Assembly: GCA_019418605.1 (NCBI GenBank)
Contig: DYBN01000005.1
Coordinates: forward strand, 1-6,060
From: Sutterella sp.
GTDB taxonomy: Bacteria; Pseudomonadota; Gammaproteobacteria; Burkholderiales; Burkholderiaceae_F
DNA: 6,060 bases
Direction: 5' to 3'
Under the pieces are notes generated by a model. The model saw only the letters and a list, made by a program, of their open reading frames with translations. It was not told the origin of the DNA and ran no database searches. The stretch's first letter is position 1; the number at the start of each line of letters is the position of its first letter. The position numbers were made by a program, and so were the translations under genes. Positions 1-5,603 of the stretch are shown piece after piece.

Positions 1-1
1 G

Positions 2-70
2 GCCTCGCTTTTTTGTACCCTCTTTTTGGGCCTGAAGGTCTATGGGCAACTTACTAAGAAAAAACATTAA
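2..70 (+). CDS. Possible 3' end of an upstream membrane protein gene (partial)
   Basis: Reading from base 2, the frame gives ASLFCTLFLGLK followed by VYGQLTKKKH and a TAA stop at 68-70. A hydrophobic run followed by a short lysine-rich end is what the C-terminus of an inner-membrane protein with its tail in the cytoplasm looks like. A terminator-like structure follows on the same strand at 143-176. Only 22 codons are visible, so the family cannot be named. The frame from base 1 is also open until a TAA at 55-57, so this call rests on the amino-acid pattern alone. Confidence 0.3.
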   Translation, partial: ASLFCTLFLGLKVYGQLTKKKH

Positions 71-94
71 ACATCGGGTGGGTTAGTCACGACA

Positions 95-116
95 CTCCCT
101 TTCCCCTGAAAGGGAG
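95..116 (+). repeat. 9-bp perfect stem-loop
   Basis: CTCCCTTTC (95-103) pairs perfectly with GAAAGGGAG (108-116) around a 4-base loop. No T tract follows on either strand, so it is not an intrinsic terminator by itself. It lies between the possible upstream stop codon and the terminator-like hairpin at 143-176 and may be a 3'-end stabilising or processing structure of that transcript. Confidence 0.45.
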
Positions 117-142
117 GCACCAGGCAAGGCGGAGCACTGCAC

Positions 143-176
143 CAAAGCGGTGGCTCCGCTTTGTTTTGCTTTTTTT
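143..176 (+). terminator. Likely intrinsic (Rho-independent) terminator
   Basis: CAAAGCGG (143-150) and CCGCTTTG (156-163) form an 8-bp stem with a 5-base loop. It is followed at once by a T-rich tract, TTTTGCTTTTTTT (164-176). The T tract on the right makes it a + strand terminator, so it would end transcription coming from the left edge and insulate the nap promoter region. The tract is interrupted by GC, which would weaken it. Confidence 0.55.
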
Positions 177-375
177 GCGCCATTCCTCCCGCCTTCCTCC
201 CCGCCTTTTCCCCGTCCCTGCTTCGTCGCTTCCCCGTCGTTGTCAAACGCCTTTTGCGCGGCTTCGCGCAAAGCCCCTTGCAAAGCGAACAAAGCCCCTT
301 GCCGGGGACGCCGCCGCGCGCGGGCCCGCACGCACCGTTCCAAAGCTTTTGAGCGGTTTGGAGCGCAACTTTTTC
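177..375. other. Non-coding spacer, pyrimidine-rich, with one hairpin
   Basis: I see no convincing gene here. Bases 180-240 are C/T-rich and poor in G, a composition that could act as a Rho loading region after the terminator. TTTGCGCG (253-260) and CGCGCAAA (265-272) form an 8-bp stem with a 4-base loop, without a T tract on either side. The open frames crossing this stretch on both strands encode low-complexity arginine-, alanine- or proline-rich peptides and lack ribosome binding sites, so I read them as chance frames. Confidence 0.5.
269..302. repeat. 13-bp direct repeat with a 21-bp period
   Basis: CAAAGCCCCTTGC occurs exactly at 269-281 and again at 290-302. The period of 21 bp is two helical turns, so both copies face the same side of the DNA. 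The first copy overlaps the right arm of the hairpin at 253-272. It may be a protein-binding pair or a local duplication; no known site matches in my memory. Confidence 0.5.
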
Positions 376-381
376 TTCTTG

Positions 382-418
382 ACCTATCACTAAATAGGTA
401 AGGGTTTACCTGCTATTT
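382..418. promoter_or_regulatory. Cluster of overlapping inverted half-sites
   Basis: Two perfect dyads share a central element. ACCTAT (382-387) is inverted as ATAGGT (394-399) with a 6-bp spacer. AGGTAA (396-401) is inverted as TTACCT (406-411) with a 4-bp spacer. A further arm, AAATAG (392-397) against CTATTT (413-418), extends the second dyad with a 3-base offset. The region is AT-rich and about 80 bp upstream of the predicted start of transcription, a typical position for an activator site. It matches neither the FNR consensus (TTGAT-N4-ATCAA) nor NarL/NarP heptamers well, so the regulator is unknown. Confidence 0.4.
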
Positions 419-431
419 ATTCGCTGAGTGC

Positions 432-467
432 ATGCAAAAAGCCCTGCATTTTCAACGATTTTTGCAT
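432..467. promoter_or_regulatory. 9-bp inverted repeat plus repeated TGCATTTT motif
   Basis: ATGCAAAAA (432-440) is perfectly inverted as TTTTTGCAT (459-467) with an 18-bp spacer. Within and beyond it, TGCATTTT occurs at 445-452 and 463-470, and TGCATT again at 474-479. The right arm overlaps the proposed -35 element. The TGCAT core also recurs in the palindrome at 495-508, which suggests one DNA-binding protein with several contacts. The protein is not identifiable from the sequence. Confidence 0.35.
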
Positions 468-489
468 TTTCCTTGCATTCCGATATGAT
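462..489 (+). promoter_or_regulatory. Candidate sigma70-type promoter for the nap operon
   Basis: TATGAT (484-489) matches the -10 consensus TATAAT at five of six bases. TTGCAT (462-467) is a weak -35 that keeps TTG, with a 16-bp spacer. The predicted transcription start is near 496, giving a leader of roughly 160 nt before napD. The weak -35 would fit a promoter that needs an activator. Other AT-rich stretches, such as TATTTA at 414-419 preceded by TG, could also serve as a -10 element. Confidence 0.45.
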
Positions 490-494
490 TAGGC

Positions 495-519
495 GATGCA
501 CATGCATCCGAAAGGATGC
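495..519 (+). promoter_or_regulatory. Palindrome and GAAA-capped hairpin at the predicted start site
   Basis: GATGCA (495-500) and TGCATC (503-508) form a 14-bp palindrome with a 2-bp centre, placed at the predicted +1. The right half is reused: GCATCC (504-509) pairs perfectly with GGATGC (514-519) across a GAAA tetraloop of the GNRA class. The first reads as a repressor operator, the second as an RNA hairpin at the 5' end of the transcript. Both may be real or one may be a by-product of the other. Confidence 0.4.
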
Positions 520-562
520 CTTGCTTGGCCTAGTCGCAGCGCCCCCATGAAAAGCAAGCCCT

Positions 563-591
563 CCGAAGCGCGGTTTGAAGCCGCGCTTTGG
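563..591 (+). promoter_or_regulatory. GC-rich stem-loop in the napD leader
   Basis: CCGAAGCGCGG (563-573) pairs with CCGCGCTTTGG (581-591), 11 pairs including one G-U, around a 7-base loop. An A-run (593-599) follows rather than a T-run, so it is not a + strand terminator. The reverse strand lacks a T tract beyond the hairpin too. It sits in the predicted 5' leader about 70 nt before the napD start and could stabilise the mRNA or bind a regulator. Confidence 0.4.
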
Positions 592-658
592 GAAAAAAAT
601 TTGACGCAGCACACGCACGCACAGGGGCGCAGGCGCACCACAGGAGAGAGTAAATCCC

Positions 659-949
659 ATGTTCTTGTCCGGCGTTCTTGTCTCGTGCAGACCCGAACAC
701 TTTGCCCGCGTCAAGGCCCTTCTTGAGGCCGCGCCCGGCATTGAAGTCCATCAGAGCGATCAGGCAAGCGGACGCTTTGTCGTCGTCATCGCTGAAGAAT
801 CCATTGAAGCCGAAACCGAGCGCTTTCGCAGCCTGCAGCAGCTCGAGGGCGTCCTTGACGTGAGCCTTGTCGTGCACCGCGAGGATGACGGCGGCGAAAG
901 CCCGGAAAATCCCGGGCCGGCCGCAGAGATCAAGCCGCGGGCGCCCTGA
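659..949 (+). CDS. napD: NapD, chaperone for NapA maturation and Tat export
   Basis: NapD is a small cytoplasmic protein that binds the twin-arginine signal of NapA and delays export until the molybdenum cofactor and Fe-S cluster are inserted. The 96-residue product has the ferredoxin-like NapD pattern: an opening strand (SGVLVSC, residues 4-10), the PGIEVH loop-strand (26-31), SGRFVVVI (37-44), and the closing EGVLDVSLVVH segment (62-72). These align by eye with E. coli NapD (87 residues). The tail after residue 72 is acidic and then proline-rich and looks disordered. AGGAGAGAG (642-650) gives a good ribosome binding site 8 nt before the ATG. It is the first gene of the operon, 155 bp ahead of napA, its client, which has a nearly identical AGGAGAG site. 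Confidence 0.93.
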   Translation: MFLSGVLVSCRPEHFARVKALLEAAPGIEVHQSDQASGRFVVVIAEESIEAETERFRSLQQLEGVLDVSLVVHREDDGGESPENPGPAAEIKPRAP

Positions 950-980
950 TCCCCCCGCTTTCTTTTTTTCTTTTTTCTTT
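937..980 (+). terminator. Terminator-like element or attenuator between napD and napA
   Basis: GCGGG (937-941), inside the last codons of napD, can pair with CCCGC (954-958) after the stop. A 22-base tract of 19 T and 3 C (959-980) follows directly. The stem is only 5 bp with a 12-base loop, so full termination is doubtful. If active it would lower napA expression relative to napD. It could instead be just a low-complexity pyrimidine tract. Confidence 0.3.
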
Positions 981-1014
981 CACCCCGAACCTTTTTGTCC
1001 GCGCACCGCTTGCA

Positions 1015-1064
1015 GCCCGGTCTTCCAACAGCCGGGCGAAGACGACGAAGAAAAAAATTCTTCG
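1015..1064 (+). repeat. Two stem-loops upstream of napA
   Basis: GCCCGG (1015-1020) pairs with CCGGGC (1032-1037) around an 11-base loop. CGAAGAA (1046-1052) pairs with TTCTTCG (1058-1064) around five A residues. They lie just upstream of the napA ribosome binding site (1091-1099) and could influence its exposure or mark RNA processing. I see no good promoter in the 950-1104 gap, so napA is probably transcribed from the napD promoter. Confidence 0.35.
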
Positions 1065-1104
1065 CACAAACCGGGCCGGACAGCCACTTCAGGAGAGAAG
1101 AACC

Positions 1105-3840
1105 ATGACCAAAAAAGTCATTCCCATCTCGCGCCGCGAACTTCTCAAAGCGGGCGTTGCGGCCACCACGGCCATGACCGTGGGACTGCCCGTGACGCAG
1201 GCGGCCGCCCAGGCAGCGGGCGAGGCCGACGCGGGCATCGTCTGGCACAAGGGCGTGTGCCGCTTCTGCGGCACGGGCTGCGGCCTGCAGGTGGGCACGC
1301 TCGACGGACGCGTCGTCGCCACCAAGGGCGACCCGGATGCGCCCGTCAACCGCGGGCTGAACTGCATCAAGGGCTACTTCAACGCCAAGATTCTCTACGG
1401 GCAGGACCGCCTCACGCAGCCGCTGATGCGCCGCACCAACGGCAAGTTCGACAAGAACGGCCGCTTTGAGGCCGTCTCCTGGCAGGAAGCCTTCGACGAG
1501 ATGGAGCGGCAGTTCAGGCGCGTCTATCAGGAAAAGGGGCCCGAAGGAGTGGCAATCGTCGGCTCGGGCCAGTACACGATTCCCGAGGCCTACGTTGCGA
1601 GCAAGATGCTCAAGGCGGGCTTTCGCAGCAACAACATCGACCCCAACGCGCGCCTTTGCATGGCCTCGGCCGTGGTGGGGTTCTATCAGACCTTCGGCGT
1701 TGACGAACCGGCCAACGTCTACGGCGACATCGAGAAGTGCAACACGATGGTGCTCTGGGGCAACAACATGGCCGAAGCCCATCCCGTGCTCTGGAGCCGC
1801 GTCACCGACCGCAAGCTCACGCACAAGGCCACGCGCATCGTGAACCTCACGACGCACACCAACCTCTCCTCGGGCATGGCCGACATCGAGATCATCTTCA
1901 AGCCCAACACCGATCTGGCCATCGCCAACTACCTCGCCCGTGAAATCGTGCGCCGCAAGGCCTACGACCAGGACTTCATCGAAAAGCACTGCATCTTCGC
2001 CACGGGCACGGTCGACATCGGCTACGGCATGCGCCCCACCGACAAGTTCGCCTTCGAAGAGGAAAAGGACACGCAGGCCAAGCAGCTCAAAATCGTGCTC
2101 TCGGAGGCCGAAGCCGTCGGACAGCGCCGCAAGGCGGGCACGGTCGTTGAGCAAAAGCAGGCCGCAGCCGCCGGCAACCACTGGCACATCTCCTTTGACG
2201 AGTACCGCCGCGGGCTGGAACCCTACACGCTTGACTTCGTTGCCAACCTCGCCAAGGGCGACCCCGACGAGTCGCTCGAGAGCTTCAAGAAAAAGCTCGT
2301 CGCCCTGGCCGACATCTACTGCTCGAGGGACACCGACATTCTCTCGTTTTGGTGCATGGGCGCCAATCAGCACGTGCGCGGCGTCTGGATCAACGAGCTG
2401 ATCTACGCGCTGCACCTTCTCACGGCCAAGCACGCCCGTCCAGGCAACGGCGCCTTCTCGCTTACCGGCCAGCCCTCGGCCTGCGGCTCGGCGCGCGAGG
2501 TGGGCGCGTTCTCGCACCGCCTGCCCTCGGACATGCTCATCGGCAATCCGGCGCACCACAAGAAGACCGAAAAGCTCTGGGGAGTGCCCGAGGGCACCAT
2601 CAACCCCGTGCAGGGCAAGCCCATCATGGGGCTTTTGCGCGGCCTTGAAGACGGCTCCGTGAACTTCCTGTGGACGCAGGTGGTCAACATCTTTCAGTCC
2701 GCCCCCAACTCCAACCACTGGCTTAGAGCCGCGCGCAAGCCGGAAAACTTCGTGGTCGTGGCCGACGTCTACCCGACGCTCTCGGCAAAGGTCGCCGACC
2801 TCATCCTGCCTGCCGCGATGATCTTTGAGAAGTGGGGCCTGTACGGCAACGCCGAGCGCCGCACGCAGGGCTGGCGGCAGATGGTGACGCCGCCCGGTCA
2901 GGCGCGCTCTGACATCGCGATGATGATGGAGTTCTCCAAGCGCTTCAAGGTGAGCGAATGCTGGGGCGAGAAGAAGCTCTCCAACGGCAAGGTGCTCCCG
3001 AGCGTGCTCGAGAAGGCTCAAGCCCTGGGCATCAGCCCCGAAGCCACGCTCTTTGACGTGCTCTTTGCCAACACCCCCGCCGCGCACGAGGCCAAGTGGC
3101 CCGACGCCAAGTACCCGGGCGCGATCAACTCGACGGCCGAGGTGCTCGGCCTCGACTGGTTCCCCGAGAAGGCGATCTTTACCGAGTACCGTCAGTTCAC
3201 GCTCGGCGACGGGCACGATCTGGCCGACTTCGACACCTACCTTGACGAAAAGGTGCGCGGCCTCACCTGGCCCGTGGTCAACGGCAAGGAGACCGCCTAC
3301 CGCTTCAACGCCGCCTACGATCCCTATGTCAAGAACGGCGACTTCGAGTTCTACGGCAAGCTCATGAAGGCAATCCCGCAGGGCAACCTCGACGGGGTCA
3401 CCGACAAGACGCCCAAGCCCCTGCCCGGACGCGCCAAGATTTTCTTCAGGCCCTTTGCCGAGCCGGTGGAAAAGCCCGACGAGAAGTACGACCTGATGCT
3501 GTGCACGGGCCGCATTCTCGAACACTGGCACACGGGCTCGATGACGCGCCGCGTGCCCGAGCTGCACCGCGCCGCGCCCTCGTGCGTGATCTACATGCAT
3601 CCCAAGGACGCCGAGGCGAGAAGCCTCAAGCGCCACGACGTCGCGCAGATCACGAGCCGCCGCGGCTCGATCAAGGCGCTCGTCGAGACGCAGGGCCGCA
3701 TGAAGATGCCGCGCGGCACGGTCTGGATGGCCTTCTTCGATGAGTCCGTGCAGACCAACAAGCTGTGCGTGGACGCCACGGACCCGATCTCGGCCGAACC
3801 CGACTACAAGAAGTCGGCCGTGCGCGTCACCCGCGCTTAA
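1105..3840 (+). CDS. napA: NapA, periplasmic nitrate reductase catalytic subunit
   Basis: NapA reduces nitrate to nitrite in the periplasm with a Mo-bis-MGD centre and one 4Fe-4S cluster, taking electrons from NapB. The 911-residue product starts with a Tat signal, SRRELLK at residues 9-15, a hydrophobic stretch, and an AQA cleavage site at about 35-37. The cluster cysteines are C52, C55, C59 and C87, and KGDP at 74-77 holds the conserved lysine between cluster and cofactor. C185 in NARLCMASAV is the expected Mo ligand. FSLTGQPSACGSAREVG (451-467) and LEHWHTGSMTRRVPELHR (805-822) are family signatures. It is about 83 residues longer than E. coli NapA (828). By eye the extra sequence falls near residues 312-355, 620-690 and 750-775, as in Campylobacter/Wolinella NapA of about 920-930. 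AGGAGAGAAG (1091-1100) is the ribosome binding site. Confidence 0.97.
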   Translation: MTKKVIPISRRELLKAGVAATTAMTVGLPVTQAAAQAAGEADAGIVWHKGVCRFCGTGCGLQVGTLDGRVVATKGDPDAPVNRGLNCIKGYFNAKILYGQDRLTQPLMRRTNGKFDKNGRFEAVSWQEAFDEMERQFRRVYQEKGPEGVAIVGSGQYTIPEAYVASKMLKAGFRSNNIDPNARLCMASAVVGFYQTFGVDEPANVYGDIEKCNTMVLWGNNMAEAHPVLWSRVTDRKLTHKATRIVNLTTHTNLSSGMADIEIIFKPNTDLAIANYLAREIVRRKAYDQDFIEKHCIFATGTVDIGYGMRPTDKFAFEEEKDTQAKQLKIVLSEAEAVGQRRKAGTVVEQKQAAAAGNHWHISFDEYRRGLEPYTLDFVANLAKGDPDESLESFKKKLVALADIYCSRDTDILSFWCMGANQHVRGVWINELIYALHLLTAKHARPGNGAFSLTGQPSACGSAREVGAFSHRLPSDMLIGNPAHHKKTEKLWGVPEGTINPVQGKPIMGLLRGLEDGSVNFLWTQVVNIFQSAPNSNHWLRAARKPENFVVVADVYPTLSAKVADLILPAAMIFEKWGLYGNAERRTQGWRQMVTPPGQARSDIAMMMEFSKRFKVSECWGEKKLSNGKVLPSVLEKAQALGISPEATLFDVLFANTPAAHEAKWPDAKYPGAINSTAEVLGLDWFPEKAIFTEYRQFTLGDGHDLADFDTYLDEKVRGLTWPVVNGKETAYRFNAAYDPYVKNGDFEFYGKLMKAIPQGNLDGVTDKTPKPLPGRAKIFFRPFAEPVEKPDEKYDLMLCTGRILEHWHTGSMTRRVPELHRAAPSCVIYMHPKDAEARSLKRHDVAQITSRRGSIKALVETQGRMKMPRGTVWMAFFDESVQTNKLCVDATDPISAEPDYKKSAVRVTRA

Positions 3841-3852
3841 GTCACGCCCGAT

Positions 3853-3889
3853 GGGAGCGGGCGCAAGACAGTCTTTTGCGCCCGTTCCC
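3853..3889 (+). promoter_or_regulatory. 14-bp stem-loop between napA and napG
   Basis: GGGAGCGGGCGCAA (3853-3866) pairs with TTGCGCCCGTTCCC (3876-3889), 14 consecutive pairs with one G-U, around a 9-base loop. It starts 12 nt after the napA stop. No T tract follows, so a standard intrinsic terminator is unlikely. A stem this stable at the 3' side of the catalytic-subunit gene is best explained as an mRNA-protecting or processing element that raises napA over napGHB. Partial termination is the alternative. Confidence 0.6.
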
Positions 3890-3921
3890 GGTTCAGGACA
3901 TCCATCGACTTTGCTGCATTC

Positions 3922-4689
3922 ATGACCATCAAAGCCAACCGCCGAGAAGTGTTGAGCGCCGCGCTGCAGGGCGCGGGCGTTGCCGCCTTGTCCGCCTGCG
4001 GTCTCTCGGCTCTGGTCGAAGACGCCAAATCCCAGGGATTTGCGCCGATTCCGCCCGGAGCCAACGAGGGATTTGCGGAAAAATGCGTCAAGTGCGGCCT
4101 GTGCGTCAAGGCCTGCCCCTACAACACGCTCAAGCTTGCGCGTCTGGGGGATCCGGCCCCTGCGGGCACGCCCTTTTTCACGCCGCGCGAAACGGCCTGC
4201 TACATGTGCGAGGACATTCCGTGCGTGCGCGTGTGCCCCTCGGGCGCTCTTGACCGGGAGTTTGACGACATCCGCAAGGCCCGCATGGGCATTGCGGCGA
4301 TCGACCCCAATTCGTGTCTGAGCTGGCAGGGCCTGCGCTGCGAGGTGTGCTTTCGCATCTGCCCGGTCAAGGGAGAGGCGATCACGCTCGATCCGCACCC
4401 GCGACAGCTCTCGCGCCACGCCGTCTTCGTGCCCGTCATCCACCCGGACGACTGCACGGGGTGCGGACTGTGCACCTGGAGCTGCCCGACGCAGCGCCCC
4501 GCGATCAACATTCTCGATCGAAAGTCGTTTTTGGGCCGCATCGGCGAGCACTACCGTCTGGGATGGCTCTCCGAGCAGCCGCATCACCCGCAGGCGCCGC
4601 ACGCGCCCGCGCCCGATGCGGCGCCCAAGGCAAACGAGGCTCCCGGCGGACTTGACTTTCTCAACAACATGGACGACCCGCTCTTATGA
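3922..4689 (+). CDS. napG: NapG, periplasmic ferredoxin-type quinol dehydrogenase subunit
   Basis: NapG works with membrane-bound NapH to pass electrons from quinol toward NapB/NapA. The 255-residue product has a twin-arginine motif, NRREVL (6-11), and four 4Fe-4S motifs: C55/C58/C61/C65; C93/C96/C101/C105; C132/C140/C143/C147; C178/C181/C184/C188. ETACYMCEDIPCVRVCPSGA is close to the E. coli NapG equivalent. The signal ends in LSAC (23-26), a good lipobox, so the mature protein may be lipid-anchored. After the conserved GWL (214-216) there is an extra proline/alanine/histidine-rich stretch (about 218-241) and an acidic, hydrophobic end (242-255), absent from E. coli NapG. No Shine-Dalgarno is seen at the proper distance; an AGGA lies about 24 nt upstream. 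The ATG is chosen because it places the Tat motif at the N-terminus. The gene overlaps napH by 4 nt. Confidence 0.95.
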   Translation: MTIKANRREVLSAALQGAGVAALSACGLSALVEDAKSQGFAPIPPGANEGFAEKCVKCGLCVKACPYNTLKLARLGDPAPAGTPFFTPRETACYMCEDIPCVRVCPSGALDREFDDIRKARMGIAAIDPNSCLSWQGLRCEVCFRICPVKGEAITLDPHPRQLSRHAVFVPVIHPDDCTGCGLCTWSCPTQRPAINILDRKSFLGRIGEHYRLGWLSEQPHHPQAPHAPAPDAAPKANEAPGGLDFLNNMDDPLL

Positions 4690-5597
4690 GTGCAAGAAAC
4701 ACAGAATCAGCAAAGAACGCGCCCGGAGCGCCGCGCGTAAATGCCGCTCGGCGGCTGTTGCTGCTTTCGGTCGTGCGCCGCGTGGTGCAGCTGAGCATTC
4801 TGGGGCTCTTCATCGGCACGGCGCGCCTGGGCTGGACGCTGCTCGGAGAGCCGCTCTTGTCGGGCGACTTTTCGTCGAGCCTGTTTGCCGGCGCGCTTCC
4901 CCTGGCCGACCCCTTTGCGTTCCTGCAAAAACTCTGCGCGGGGCACGCCCCGGAGCTAGCGATGACAACGGGCTCGCTCATCGTGCTTGCCGTCTACGTC
5001 ATTGCCGGCGGGCGCGCCTTCTGCGGCTGGGTCTGCCCGATGAACATCGTCACCGATGCAGCCGCCTCGCTCAGAGGCCGTCTTGGCATTCGCAGCGAGA
5101 GTCTTCGCATTCACCGCTCGGTGCGCTACGGCGTTGCCTTGGGCGCCCTGATCGCCTCGGCCGTCACGGGCGCAGCCGCCTTCGAGTGGATCAGTCCGCA
5201 GGCCTTCTTGTGGCGTGAAGCCATCTGGGGCATCGGCATGGGCTTTGTTGCGAGCGTGCTCGGCGTCTTCGCGCTTGACACGCTGCTTGTTTCCCGCGGC
5301 TGGTGCGGGCACCTGTGCCCGCTCGGAGCCTTCTGGTCGATCGTGGGGCGCGCAGGCCTGATCAAGCCCCTGTTCATCGACGAGCGCTGCACGCGCTGCG
5401 CCGACTGCATCAAGGTCTGTCCTGAACCGCAGGTCATCAATTTCAAGGACGCCGCAGCGCGCGGCATGATCGCCTCGGGCGAATGCACAAGCTGCGGCCG
5501 GTGCGCCGCCGCGTGTCCTGAAAACGCCATCGTTTTTGCTCCGCGTTTTCGCGCACGCCCCGCCGGCACCCCGACACCGCATTCCGTCAAGGAGTAA
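4686..5597 (+). CDS. napH: NapH, membrane Fe-S quinol dehydrogenase subunit
   Basis: NapH is the inner-membrane partner of NapG and takes electrons from quinol. The 303-residue product has a hydrophilic N-terminus and about four membrane segments (near 33-47, 95-109, 147-165, 182-202). It carries the paired family motifs CGWVCP (113-118) and CGHLCP (207-212), and two 4Fe-4S motifs near the C-terminus: C235/C238/C241/C245 and C267/C270/C273/C277. Length agrees with E. coli NapH (287). The start codon overlaps the napG stop as ATGA, and I see no strong ribosome binding site in front of it, so translation is probably coupled to napG, suiting a one-to-one complex. Its last two sense codons contain the AAGGAG used by napB. 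Confidence 0.95.
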   Translation: MSARNTESAKNAPGAPRVNAARRLLLLSVVRRVVQLSILGLFIGTARLGWTLLGEPLLSGDFSSSLFAGALPLADPFAFLQKLCAGHAPELAMTTGSLIVLAVYVIAGGRAFCGWVCPMNIVTDAAASLRGRLGIRSESLRIHRSVRYGVALGALIASAVTGAAAFEWISPQAFLWREAIWGIGMGFVASVLGVFALDTLLVSRGWCGHLCPLGAFWSIVGRAGLIKPLFIDERCTRCADCIKVCPEPQVINFKDAAARGMIASGECTSCGRCAAACPENAIVFAPRFRARPAGTPTPHSVKE

Positions 5598-5603
5598 CTC
5601 ATC

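Noticed and set aside
67..401. Several open frames of 63-107 codons on both strands in the upstream spacer
   Set aside because: The products are low-complexity arginine/alanine/proline-rich peptides, no ribosome binding sites precede them, and the DNA has pyrimidine-rich and hairpin character instead of codon periodicity.
379..401. FNR box or sigma70 promoter based on TTGACC at 379-384
   Set aside because: The TTGAT-N4-ATCAA pattern is not completed on the right side, and no -10 element lies 16-18 bp downstream.
601..629. Second promoter starting with TTGACG at 601-606
   Set aside because: The bases at the expected -10 position are GC-rich (GGGGCG), so there is no usable -10 element.
406..877. 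Open frames of 111 and 115 codons on the - strand across the promoter and napD
   Set aside because: They cross the predicted control region and the antisense of napD, and the peptides resemble no family.
760..4602. 1280-codon open frame on the - strand opposite napD, napA and napG
   Set aside because: It lies antisense to two genes that are certain from their motifs. GC-rich third positions remove stop codons from the opposite strand, and the translation shows no recognisable domain. It is a by-product of codon use.
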